DNA from: Penelope pileata
Lineage: Eukaryota; Chordata; Aves; Galliformes; Cracidae
NCBI GenBank assembly: GCA_013396635.1
Contig: WBMW01005650.1
Coordinates: 515,974 to 579,973, forward strand
DNA length: 64,000 nucleotides
Direction: 5' to 3'
Both the position numbers and the translations under genes were made by a program. The notes below the pieces were generated by a model. It was not told the DNA's origin. It did not search any database and was given only the letters and a program-made list of their open reading frames with translations. Position 1 is the first letter of the stretch; each line of letters opens with the position of its first letter. Below are positions 47,752-59,985 of the stretch, in pieces.

Positions 47752-47825
47752 AGAACCCGGTCCAAAGCCCACTGAAGTCAATAGAAAAGGTGTCCCCTGA
47801 CTTCAGTGACCTTTGGATGAGTCTC
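47752..47825. repeat. Short palindromic sauropsid repeat (MITE-like)
   Basis: The left arm, GGTCCAAAGCCCACTGAAGT, and the right arm, TGACTTCAGTGACCTTTGGA, are inverted copies of each other: TCCAAAG-NN-CACTGAAGTCA agrees at 18 of 20 positions. The arms are separated by about 15 bp. The motif matches a widespread palindromic short repeat of turtles, crocodilians and birds that I know from its TGAAGTCAATGG core. No coding capacity, so any movement would depend on enzymes supplied elsewhere. Confidence 0.6.
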
Positions 47826-48217
47826 TAACACGCTGCAGCTGTAATACTTACGACTCTCTTTGTTGGAAAGAGAAGGGTGACGGAGGCTCGTTGGCAGGAA
47901 CACGCTGCTTCTCTGGCAGCGACTGGGTGCAGAGATTTGCTGACCTTGCCAGCAGGTCAAAATGGCCTCAGCTGCTGGAAAGCACAGAAAGAGAGGCCTC
48001 AGAATCTCATGTAATAACCACAAACTTCTGCAGTGTAATGGTGTGGCAAGATGCATGCAAATAGTTGAGCTTTTCTCCTCCGTGACTTATCCTTGCTTTG
48101 CAACCACCTTCAGGGTCCCTGGGATGCACGACCTCAGATAACATTGGGCTGGAGAGGACATTTTCTCCTGCAGTGACCTTGGGTCCATCCTTTGAAATGA
48201 GATACCCAAAGCCATGC

Positions 48218-48286
48218 GGGGCCTGATCCAAAGCTCACTGAAGTGAGCAAGAATGTTTCCATTGGCTTGCTTGGGCACTGGATCTC
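48218..48286. repeat. Second copy of the short palindromic sauropsid repeat
   Basis: It starts GGGCCTGATCCAAAGCTCAC and continues TGAAGT. The degraded right arm is CCATTGGCTTGCTTGGGCAC, then TGGATC. Its left terminus is better kept than in the copy 470 bp upstream. Together the two define the arms and end sequence of the family in this window. Confidence 0.6.
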
Positions 48287-51200
48287 TAAATATTTGGTAA
48301 CTCAAATCTAAAATGAAAGCTTTTTTGAAGCTTTAATTAAATTCCATTGCTAATTCAGAAAAAGGATCATTTCAAGGTCAAGGACACTGCAATTACTTCT
48401 TTAAAATCTTGGTGTGACTGACTGTTTATGAGGTTGACTCTTCTTTTTTTCCCTTTTTTTAAAGTTACTGCAAAGATCCTTCTTTAAACTATAAATTGAA
48501 TTTAGAACTCACATTTAATATTTAGTTATGATGTGGTTAACAATTTTATGTGCCAGGCAGTTGCTCTTTTATTTGCTTACAATGTTGTCTTTAATGAATG
48601 CCAAAACCATGCAGCTCAAATGAGCAAGCAGATGCCAAGTTATTAACAATTATTACCTTTTACAGTAATTTTTGGCAGCCTTTCACTTTTTTGGTGGTCT
48701 AATAATTTCAAAACAGGGAACTTTGAAATACTACACCAAGACCAAACAGCACCGTGGATTGGTCGACTTCCTCTTTTCTGACTTATTCCAACTTGTTTCG
48801 TATTGTGAAATATTTTTCCACCCAACATTTGCCCAGCATGGAGTGAGGTTTACCCCTGTAGCTAAAAGCCATCTTCCTGATGAAAAATAACAACTGCAGA
48901 GGTCTGCAGACCATGTCCAACTACTGTGTACAGCGTGCAGAAAGGACAGTCAAAAGCACAGTGCAGGGCTCAAAGGGAGTTCTGAGCTCACTCTCAAAAT
49001 AAACAAAGGTGTACGAAATTAATGAGTCTAACTCTCTAACTCAATCAGGATTAACACTACTATATCAAAGACCAAATGTTGAGCCCCAGGTGAGGCCCCT
49101 TTATTCCGCTAAAGCAGAGCAAAATGTCCTAAAGGCCAACACCAGGAGTGTTGCTAAAAGCTTGCGTGCTTCTCAGAGGAGGGACATGGCTTAAAGCTGG
49201 CTTGAAGCTAATCACTGGTTGCTACTGTGTGGTATGAGCAGGGCCAGGCAGCACTGTGTCATCTGCAGAAGCTTGGATGATTATTTTTCCATCCCAGCTC
49301 TTCTAATGTTCATTACATGGTCTTCAGAACCATTTCTTGGTAGCCCTTTAGTGTGTCTGGAAGCGTGAGACTAAGTCAGGCTGCACCCACATGCAATGCA
49401 TATCTCGTTTTCTGCTGTGGCATCACATTGCTGTTAGTCCCCCACATGCTTCTCAATTTCTCAGTTCCTCAGTAATGGTAATTTTTCTGATAGAGATGTT
49501 TTTCTTTTCAAGGGTTTTGCTTGATTTGTTTGTGTCTTAATGTGTCTTCTGCTGCTTCTTGGTTGTTGCTTCTTCCACAAGTAAACCTCTCACTCTTCAT
49601 TTCTACTGGGGAAGAAGAAAATTCTTAGCTGTATTTATTTTATTACAGGCAAACACATTGACAATTACGTCATTTTATAAATAGTATTACAGATAACAGA
49701 AACAATCTTTGAAAAAAGTGGAACCCCCTGGAAAGCTGTGGTGGTGCCATATTCACAAGAGAGGTGTGCTCAACGTGGGTATTTAACAACTGCCTTTTCC
49801 TTCCTCTCTCTCCCCAATCTCACACTGCAATTGCCTTTCCTTTGTCTTGTGAAACAGCAGGAGAACGGAAAGTAGGATGGAGTGCAATGCTGAAAATCAC
49901 GAAAATAGTGGCATTCACTCACAGATGGCTGAAGACCTTGTGCTTCTGAAGGACACAAGAATCATGGTCAAATTCAGACCAGTGGGAGCACCTCCTCCTT
50001 TTCTTGGGTTTGAATTTGACCTGTACAGTTTACAAACCCTGCTGTCAGTGCTACTTGGGATTTATCTATCTGTTTTACCTTGTTGTTCATTCCTTTCAAT
50101 GCTATGTCTTGGTTTCCAGTGGTTTCCAGAGGTTTGTTAGTTTTCCATCTGCTTTTGGAGTCAGCACAAATGCCTCTTTCTGCAGGGGGGAGGCCAGGGC
50201 TTTCCGGTAACTCATCCATCCCTGTGAACACTGGTGATGGCAGTCACAGAAGGCAGAATGGGCTCATCCACACCCCAAAATTTATCACCATATCATCGTA
50301 AGCAGCAGTTCAATTTTTGGTCCATAGACTCACCTACTGTAAAAAGTAAAAGAAGTGCACGTCTATAGCAGTTATTTGGCTTTGAAGCTTTCTATTTCTC
50401 CCCATCTTCAGGTCCTGGGCACTGACATGTACTGAGAGCCTTAATCTGGGTGGGAGTGTTGTGTCACTGTTTAAATAACTCGATCTATTTTTCTTCTTAA
50501 TTCTCAGACTAGGAGATTTTAGGCCAAAACAACCTCTCCAGTGCTTCACATTTTTAGTTAATTTGTCAGTGTCATAGATACTAGATTTTCAGGACAAAAA
50601 ACAGATGCTGAATAAAGTGAAATACAGACCCTTTTTATCAGATATCAAAAGTGCTTGTCTCCCTTATGCGTGTCATATTTCATTCTGAAGAGAGAGTACA
50701 TTTTATTTATTTATTACACTTTAAAATAACTTGAGTGGATTAAATTCTGTTCCTCTAACCTAAACATTTGAAGGATGTTTCCTATTGCAAGATGATGTTG
50801 CGTAACTAAAGCAAGACTTAAAAAGTCGCTGGAGTAAAGTCTGTAAAATTTATGGTGTGATTTATTAAAGGGGCACAGTCTGCTGCAATTTACAGGGATG
50901 GGCGTGCAAGGGTAGCGTACCCCAGTGAGCAGCTCTGGGTGGGTATTGGGAATCAGTGAGCAGTTAGCATGTACATATGGTAGCAGTTTATTGGGAAAGC
51001 AGTTTATTACAGAAAGATTCAAATGTTTAAAGTTCCACTGGGGGAAGTCCTGAACCCCCCTTTCCCAGATTTAGAAGAGAACTATGGAGCCAGGCTCGGT
51101 TCCTGATCTCTCCCATGCTATCCAGACTGGTCACTTCCCAAGCAAATCCATCTTTCCAACAGAAATGTTGTAGACATCAAACAGCCACTGCAGATTTGTC

Positions 51201-52073
51201 TTCTCTCGTGATGTAGCCAATGCAAAACCTTAAAATATAATCTCAAGAGAAAAGCATAAATGGTGGCCACTGGCTTCATGATACGTCCATGGACATTTAT
51301 TCTCTCTTGGTGCCTGTAACTGCTCAGAAGCCACATGGACTGATTTCCTGAGAAAATCCTTCCAGTGTGAAGGTGTTCCACTTAATAGTCCCTTACTACT
51401 ATTGTTGTTTTTACTATTGTTGTGCTGATCAACAATAATGCCCCCACACATGATGTAATTAGTTACTGTGTTACAGTAGCACCTACTTAATCCACGATTA
51501 AGGCTTCATTGTGTGAAGCATTGCACGGACAAATAACAAAGAGGTCCCTTGTAACGATTCCTTTGAAAACAACATTTCCTGTTTCTACACTGACCAGAAC
51601 TGAGACCACACAAGATTTACAATGAGGGAAGAATTGATTACAGAGCTTAGGAGCCATTTCCATTTTTTAGGTTTATTTTTATTGTTATTGTAATTAATAG
51701 TTCTTGGCTAACTAATTCAGGAAGAACATACTTCTCACTTGGACTTTCTAGCTCACAAAGAGCTTTACACACTGCTTTGCATAAATAATTTGCAAAGATA
51801 ATTTGCAAAAGGACGAGCTGTACATGGTAAAATACCTGCATTTATTTCACATGTGGCATTTGCACCCCTCTATCCCGTACCTGTTGGGGGCTTAAAGGGG
51901 TAACATTTGGTCTTGGGTAAATTCTTCAGCTTTCATACATCAAGGCATGAAGATCATGCTCTCGACTCATCTAGAAAATATAATTTAGACATTTTTATTG
52001 AAATGACACTTTCTGTAGTTCTGAGCCCTGTATACTTGTGGAGTCATGAACTCCACTGCAAGCAACAAAAAAA
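48287..52073. other. Unique non-coding DNA, no gene recognised
   Basis: Single-copy stretch, AT-leaning at 48.3-48.7 and 50.5-51.9 kb. The inverted repeat AAAGCTT-TTTTG-AAGCTTT lies at about 48,317. Open frames up to 102 codons without a recognisable product. Confidence 0.6.
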
Positions 52074-52108
52074 TTTACCACTGACTTCAATCAGGGCAGT
52101 ATTAAATC
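52074..52108. repeat. Possible fragment of a short sauropsid repeat
   Basis: TTTACCACTGACTTCAATCA, followed by GGGCAGTATTAAATC, resembles the CATTGACTTCAATGGG ... GGATTTGG end of related palindromic repeats. Only one arm is seen. Confidence 0.4.
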
Positions 52109-53870
52109 AAAGGTTATTGGGGGTGTTGGCTCTCTTGGCAGGGTTATATGAAAAGCAGTTCCAATAGCTCCGCAGCAACCTTTAAAAACCTCCTTAGAAA
52201 TGTCCTGCTGTGCAGGCTGAGGTTGAGTCTTGGTTCACTGTGCTGTGTGTTAGCTCTGTGCTTTTTGGAGCCCTCTGTACCCTCTAGATAGTTTCAGTGT
52301 CTTAAGATGCATTTCCATCCTCCTGCTGACAGCATTCCAGCCCCCACACCCTGCTATAGCTGTGTCCATCCGAATACCTGGCATCCATTCTCACCCAGTA
52401 ACAAACCCAATGCAGATAGATTTGAGATACACAATATGAGATTTTAAAAAAATATATGCTGTTATCAGAATGTGAACTTTATCTTAAATTTCCATTTTTC
52501 TGGAAAAAAGTTATTTCTTTCCTCTTTGGGATCACCCAAAGCAGAGTAGTTCACCAGGCAGCCAGAGCTCATCAAATTTTGTTGAACAATCAAAACGTGG
52601 AATGTGTTTGTTTAGAAAGAGATGAATTAAACTCCCTGCAATGGTACAGAATGGGAGTAGGAGGATTTCTTGAGCTATGCACAGGAGGAAATAGCACAAG
52701 AAAATCACTACTAATCGCTTGTTTGTGTCCCTGGCATTTTCCGAAACCATTCAGAAGTGAGAAATCCCCTGGAAATGCAGGGATCTTTGTAAGGGTTCTG
52801 AGGAGAGAGATTTAATGGAAATTCCCTGTCCTGTTCCCAGGCCTGGACAGGAAATTTCTGCCTGATTTGCAGACTTAGCAGCCGCACTCTAGCTTCTTGT
52901 CCTGTTTCTTTCTTTATTTCCTCCCTTGCCTATTGTTACCTAATTCTCTGCAGGGAGGTGGTAGAAGGAAGAAAAGGCTTTTCTAGGCAGCAAAGCATGT
53001 CACATCACTATATTTAGAGGCAGAAAGGGAGGCAAAAAGACTGAGCTGATACTTTCATACAGTTGCCTGCAAGAGGCAGAGAGGTCCCTCTGGATATGGC
53101 TGGATCTATCGCACCATTTCCCTCTGATGTTGGGGGCACATAAAGGGGGATGCTCCCTCTATGATCCATCTCAGCAGCCAGGGAAAGGGGAGAGAAGCAA
53201 AAAGGCAGCACTTGGGGAGCCTGTTACAACAGATCTCTCTGGGGCTGGATGTTAAATATCTTATAATGCTATATAATGGTGGAAAATTGTTTGGGGGCCA
53301 GATGGAAGCATCCTACTGGCTGCATTCAAAGCATCACCTGCCAGACAGGAAGGGCTGGCTGCCAATATATTGATGCAGTTAAAATAGAATAAGCATTCCA
53401 TATAGGCAGCTATATCTGTGCAGATTATCCATGAAAATGGAGAGAAAGTTGTTTTAATGTAAAGTACATCACAGACACAGTGAGCCTCAAATGCAGCTCT
53501 AGGATAATAAAGAATGAGGAGAGGGGACAAAGATGCTTCAACAGTGTGAGACAAACTGGACACCTAAACCAATCCACTGGTGCTAATAAGAGGAATTAAA
53601 GTCATTTATTTTCCTCTGTAACCAGGTCATAGCACATTGACTACTTTTATAGCAGTATTGCTAAAAATTTGCACATCCATAACCAGCACTTCTGCACAAA
53701 ACCATGGGTAGCCCAGACCTTAAGAGTTCACTAATCCTTTTCCATTGGAGACTCTGTCCCCCAGAAAAAAAAATAATGAATAAACAAAAAGAAAAATAGT
53801 GTCACTTCATTTAGAAGTGAGAACAGAGAACAAATAATCAAATTATTCAGGAATCCAAAATCTGTGTGCG
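52109..53870. other. Unique non-coding DNA, no gene recognised
   Basis: Ordinary sequence. The longest open frame is 119 codons (52,456-52,815 plus), with no domain. No repeats beyond short A tracts (53,765-53,775). Confidence 0.6.
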
Positions 53871-54180
53871 GTAGTCACATTTTATAGCAATGCTTCTCTT
53901 TGTAAATGTCAAATAAATATTTAAGAGTTTTTTATAAGAAAATTGCAAACATGACTAGAATGTGTCAAACATCAGTTTAAACACATCAATACAAGGTTTT
54001 ATAGCTAGTTATAAACCCAGGTTACAAGCAAGCTTCTGGTCTCTATAAAAACGATTTGCCATTTATTAAGATGGTTATTTGGTACAAATAAATAAACTTA
54101 CCCTTTATTAACTATTTATAAGTGCAACATTAATAGAAAGTGTTATTAAACCATAGCAGAAATGTTGAACTTCTGGTTTG
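53871..54180. promoter_or_regulatory. AT-rich block with many TTTAT-type motifs (candidate element)
   Basis: About nine TTTATAG/TTTATTA/TTATAAAC words (both strands) occur in roughly 240 bp. This is several times the number expected even for AT-rich DNA. Such motifs are bound by CDX and posterior HOX proteins, and some also fit MEF2 or TBP. No long open frame or repeat. Function is inferred only. Confidence 0.22.
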
Positions 54181-56923
54181 CTCACTGCCAACACTTGCAA
54201 CCTGTGAAGAGCAGCAGAGCAAATTCCCTTGCTTCTGATGCAGTCTGATGAACTTCCAGCTCAAGCAGGGCTGAAACCAAGGGGGGAACTTCTTCAGCTT
54301 TCATTTTGTCTAGGAATGATCAGAAACATCCCTTCAAACCTACCACAGATCAGCTGACCCACAGGAATCTGCTAAGTAATCTGGTAATTTGGGGCCAGGT
54401 TTTAGAACTTGAAAATGGGCTGTATATAGGTATACAGGTGTCAGATACTAACGCTAAGCAAGAATAAAGCTAATTGCAGCCCACAAAGATTTATTCCCCT
54501 TGTAATTAATGGCAAAAAAACCCCCTCAGCTTTGGTGTCCTGTGAGCAGATTTCAGTGTTTTGCCAAACCTGCATGGTGGAATTTGCAGAAGGGCTGTGG
54601 ACAGAAGTTCACCCATGGATTTCAGGGCATATCTTCTGCCTCTCCCTGACCCCCCTGCATAGTCTGGAAAGCAGCCCTTAAGGCACATACCATTGTTCTG
54701 AAGTCAACATTTTTATTTTTTTTTATAAGAATAGGCTACTTGAGATCTCATTTTCTTTTGAAAAAGGGAGAGCCCATCTATGAAGTCAAAAGATATATCA
54801 CCCTGCTAATAAGTTTTCCTCAGCAGTTGTTAAAGTCAAGTGTTAGTCTTCAGCTGGATTCTCACTAAAAAAAATAAAATAAATAAATAGATAGCACTGG
54901 CTAGGAGATGAAAAGTGTGTCCACACCCCAAAAAGAATTAATATGTCACATAGCAGCAGGATTTCAGGACTGCATGTGGCAGAGGAGAAGGTTTGGAGGG
55001 GGAATTTAGGTCTTTTTAACCCCTGAATACAAATATATTTTATAGGTAATTTTACAGAGGAAAGCAATTAACACTGTATTAGTATAATTGCTTTTCTTAC
55101 AGATCTGGAGAAATAACACAGAGAAAATAATTTTATGATGAGCAGCAGCCTACAGTTGAGGGGGAAATTGGAAGGTCACTGAGATAAATTATTCTTAGAG
55201 ATGTTGACACGTTAATTTCTACAGGTTGGCCACTGGTAGGAGAAGACTGAAGCCTTTTTTCTTCGGAGGTCCTTGCCACCATCTGATTTCTGATGTTACA
55301 GCAAACACAGTTTTGATCTCTTTGATATCTTTTTTCTCTCCTCCATTTTCTTTGAGGGAATTCCAAGTTTTTAGTGCTGGGCTGTGAATTAGGACTCTGT
55401 TGTTATGAGAACTGCAGGGAAACCTATGGAAAGCCTTAGTGAAGTCTCCAGGGTCATAAATCCCCCTCAAACCCATCTTAAAAAGTCCTTGTCTTAACAT
55501 CTCGTGCTTCGTGGGTTTCCAAGCACAGCCTGAACCCCCTGGATGTGGAGCACATTTCACCTTGGAGATGACATGCTTGAGGTGGCCACCCTTCCCAGCT
55601 AGCTTTCATCAATGTTTTGCAAATGAGAAGTGAGGCTTTTAGTGTTTTTTTTTTTTCTTTTTAAATTTGTTTCCTCTTCAGAGCTGGAGAGGATTGAACT
55701 CATCTTGAACAGCAGCTTGAAAAATGGCATTAACATATAGAGTGTTAATACTCATATATGCAGCTTTCTCAAACACTCTATCTCAACAGGCAGGTTTCCG
55801 ATGCTCTCAAGCATCATGCATCCCATCACACATCCCATGTTGAAGGCTCCCAGGCTGTTTATGTGGAGGTTTCTCATGGCTGGGACTTTTCAGAGAAGAG
55901 GCCATTTGGAGCTCGTCAATCCCCCACGGCTGCTGAGAACCAGCAGAGCGGGGGACTTGCAGGCCAGCACAGAAACACGCGGCCATAAATCCCAGCAGGC
56001 AGCCCTGGGAGCCCGCACAGGAGCTCCTCATTATTTCTCCAAGGTATCATTTATTTTACAGTGCAGATAATACTCCTGTTTTATCTTGGAGAAGAAAGGC
56101 AGAACATAGCCCTTCCTGTGCCCTATACCCACAGCATCCTCCCCAGGCTGTTTTGTCCCATGACTGTCCCTGCTGTTGCCAGATCTGCCTGTAAACGTAG
56201 GATGGAAATTCCTAGCCATTACAGCAGGAGCTGCCTTTCAGTGAGACGCCTGTGTCCTGCATCCCAGTGACCTCAGGATTTAAGGACGGTGCTGTATGAA
56301 AGGCGCCGTGTGATACAGGGAGATCTCCTGAAGGTTTGGACTTTCTGGGTAGCAGTAGATCCAAGGTGCTTGTCCAAGGATGAGTTAGGGCTGTAATTAA
56401 AACAATAAAACCTCCTAGGCCATACATTTCCGTAATTAGTGCTTATAGCCTCAGACGTGTTTAGCCATGGCTCATGATGTCAAACATACAACATGGATAA
56501 ATGTCAATGGTGACAGAAGGCCTTTATAGCAGCTTGTTTGGCTTTGAAAATTGAAGATGTTGGGTAAAACCATCTCTTCCTCTACGAGTGGAACAAGGCC
56601 ATAAATAATGTGATGAAAGGAGTGGAAAGCTTTCTGGTGGGACGTGCCATCTGCTAGGCCCTGGAACAGGATGGGCTTTTCTCTGGTGGGGGGCACCAGG
56701 CTTTCCATGCTGGCATTTGCATGAAAGGGGACTTGTTTGTGTGGGATGCCGCGGGAACCCTCTGCTAGGCTTGACACAGGCGCTGCTGTCTGCTGCAGAC
56801 GGTTTTCCAACCCATGCTTCCATCTATCATAGTCACTCCCCAATCTGACTCTGAAATTTCCTTTCTGCTGGGGTGGACCCAAGGCCAGGGAAGCAGGCAG
56901 AGGCAGCAGCTGGGGCAGGGAAC
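54181..56923. other. Unique non-coding DNA, no gene recognised
   Basis: (AAAT)n-type run at 54,868-54,893 and a T-tract at 55,647-55,657. From 55.8 to 56.4 kb GC content is somewhat higher. A 174-codon minus-strand frame (56,472-56,996) and its overlapping neighbours show no domain. Confidence 0.55.
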
Positions 56924-56961
56924 GGACAGAGCATCTCCCAATGGACAGAGCATCTCCCAGT
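56924..56961. repeat. 19-bp tandem duplication
   Basis: GGACAGAGCATCTCCCAAT is followed directly by GGACAGAGCATCTCCCAGT, a single mismatch in 19 bp. Confidence 0.93.
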
Positions 56962-59894
56962 CCCAAAAGCATGGAAATCACACCAAAAAAAGTCAACTCT
57001 TGGGGCTGCTGCCACTATCTGACCCATGATGTGTGGGTTAGGTCATTGAGAATCTTCCTCCTCTCACATGGGCTATGTCTTAGCAGAAAATCTTCTTTTC
57101 TTCTGATTTATAATTTGGAAGAAATTTAGTGTAGAGTTGGGAGAGCTTTCTTACAAAAATAATACAATATTTTTCTGATTAAACATCCAACTTTTCTTAC
57201 TGATTTGCCTCTTACTGAGCTGCCTGGTGGGAAAGGCTCAGTTGCACCATTCCCCTTATGGAGCACTCCAAATTACCATGGAGTTTCAAACACTTTAATA
57301 AATTTCTCTTCACACCTTTAATGCGTATTTATTTGAGTAGGAACACAGCAACACAGGGACATAAAAAATACCGTCAGCTGTGCTGCACTGTGCTGCACAG
57401 AAGGCCACCTAGCTCTTTTGGCAGGCTCTCCTTGCTGTTGGCTGAACCCTGAGGTTCCTGTTAATAGGATAGCACTGTTTATTATCTCATAGAGATCATT
57501 ATAAATAGATGCTGTTAAAGATAATGCCACATTGTAAATAAAGGCGCCATATGAAATCACAGTCTTTAACTAGCTGCTGTCAAGACATTTTTTTTTTTCA
57601 GGATGAAATATTTGGAGGCCAACACTTCGCAGAGGTGAAACCTTCCAAACCATCTTGGTGACAGATCCTTCATAAAAATGCTGTGATCTGTATTTGAAAT
57701 GGTTCCTTTTTTGTCTAGTTCAGTGGATGCATCAATTTGGAACTTCAAAACGGCTCAAAATCTGTCATTTCTAACAAGAAGTTTGCTCCTCAAACAGGAA
57801 AACTAAAGCGTGCGAGGCATAAGCAGGTCGTGTTGGCACCAGGTTTTTTACTAAGTTGCAAATTCATATTCAGACTTTTTAGTCTGGAAACAAATGCCTC
57901 TTTGCGGGGAATGGAAACTAAATGCTGCTGCCATTTTATGAAACACATTCATGGCAGAAAATACAAACTTAGCAAAAATTCGGAAATATACCCCCAAAAT
58001 GGCTACTCCATTTACCTCAAACGTGCCAGATATCATCAGACTCCCAAAATACATCCTCTCTTTCCCCCTCAGTTGCTAAATGAGTAGAAACCCAAAATTA
58101 CTTGCAAATTGCCCCTTCCCCAGGATTTGGTTGTCTCCCCTCGGTACAGTTGCTGGCCCAGTTTGGTGCAACTATTCCAAGTGCCAGAAGTATCTTGGGC
58201 CCAGACAGCCCTTGGCTTGCCAAGCACATGAACAGCAGCAGCTCAGCATCCCTGCTGAGGATTCGCCCTGAGTCGTATGATTCCCACTGCAGAGTTCCCA
58301 GAGAGATGACAATCGCTCCAGGAAGTCTGATAGCACAGAGAGGCTCTGGCTGGGGAGAGGGCAAGGGGCAGAGAGGACGGGAAGTTAACTCTTGCAAGAC
58401 CTGAATCGCCTCTAGAAAGTGGTTCTGGGGTAGGCAAAGATTACATCTTGTTAGCTTTAGGAATTTTAAGGTTTAATTTGAGCAGTGCTGGTGGTGCAGC
58501 CCTTGGTTTGCAGTGAGATATGTGCATGATTCCTAAGAAAAAGTGCAAGTCTGCACTTCCTGGCCCAAGCTGTTTGTAGCTTTGGCACGAATTGCAGGGA
58601 GATTGATATCTGTCTTCTATATTAAGAAAATTTCTCCGACAAAGGAATAGATCAAAGCCAAAGCCACCCTGGAAAACTGTTCTGCCACACTCTGAAGAGC
58701 TTTACTTAGGTAGGATGTACACCAAACTTCTATCCTTGACAAACGATACCAACTGCAGAGATGAAAATCCTCAGCTCATACTCTTTGACCTGCCAAGACA
58801 GCCTTCAGCATCAGGATGAAGCTATAATTACGCAGGATGAAGGATTTCACTTAACAGAATCTGGAGGAAGCCTGACTGGGGCAGAAGCAGTAGTATGATA
58901 AGTCAACCAGGGCAAAAGGTCTGATTGCTGTTTCCCTTCTGGAGAATGGGAAGAGTCGTCTGGGCAGGGAGAAACAGCTTTTGTCCTGAGGCAGCTTGTG
59001 GTTTTTCACTGCAAAACACTCACCCTACGAAAAAGTGGCAGATGTTTTGTGTAAATCTGCCATAGGACATAAGTGTCCAGCGGGTCAGATGAGCAGATGT
59101 ACAGATAGGGATGGGGAGACGGAGGAAACTGCCTTTCCCCTGGAGGAGTACCAGGAAGGAGTTTTCATTAGCACTGTGGATTCAGGAAATGCAAAGCCTG
59201 AGAGCTATTAATAGAAGTGGCCTCATGGATGCTGGAGAAGAACAGGCCTCCTGGAATGAGGAAATGACAAATTGTTACAGATCCACAGAGACGGTATCAC
59301 CCTTGAGCGAAGCTGCAAGAAATTCCTACCTGTGTCCTTCTACAAGGAGTAACAGGCTGGGCTGGTCTCAGTCCATTTGGCAAACTCTCCCACTGGTCAA
59401 TGTCCAGGAAAGAAGAGAAAGAGGCAGTTTGGCCATGAAAATACTCATTAGGGCATTTATCCAGAGGTCGTGAGTCTGATTACAGCTAACACAGAAAGGC
59501 TTTCAGAGAAAGGCTGCTGTCTTTGGAGAGTGAAGAGAGTGGTCGCAAAGATGGGATGTGAATTTGAGAAGAATAAGTGAGGGCTTCTCAGGAGTCTCTC
59601 CATGGGTGCCATAGTCTTACTGTCTCGTGTTTTCTACAGTGGTGGATGAATTTGGGCATTTGTCATGAACATCCTTGTAATCTTGAAACAGGTTGATATG
59701 CCTGTGTTGAGATTAAAAAAGAAAAAGAAAAAAAGAAAACCTCAGAAAGCCCTTTACATCAAAAATTTAATGAAACCGGGGAGTACAGCTATGGATTGTC
59801 TTTTTTCCTCAAGAGAGTACTCTGTGCCTCCTCCTAGCTGTACTGTACTGCTAACATTCTTCTGAGACTCTATAATCCCAAAGATTTGGTCTTT
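56962..59894. other. Unique non-coding DNA, no gene recognised
   Basis: Single-copy sequence with a T9 tract at about 57,590 and an A-rich run at 59,717-59,738. Open frames up to 120 codons (59,111-59,473 plus) without a recognisable product. Confidence 0.6.
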
Positions 59895-59985
59895 TCTTAA
59901 TTTTCCTAATCTGGGAAATGGAAGTAATATTAAGCTACTGCACAGATTAATGTCATGCTACTGCAGAGATGTAAAACATCCTCCT
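59895..59985 (+). mobile_element. Possible MIR-like relic
   Basis: CTTAATTTTCCTAATCTGGG, then AAATGGAAGTAATATTAAGC and TACTGCACAGATTAATGTCATG, follows the MIR order TCAGTTTCCTCATCTGTAAA, ATGGGGATAATAATA, CTACCTCACAG and GATTAAATGAG. It is diverged but collinear. Confidence 0.5.

Noticed and set aside
56472..56996. 174-codon minus-strand frame
   Set aside because: No recognisable family, codon pattern or splice sites. Overlapped by other open frames.
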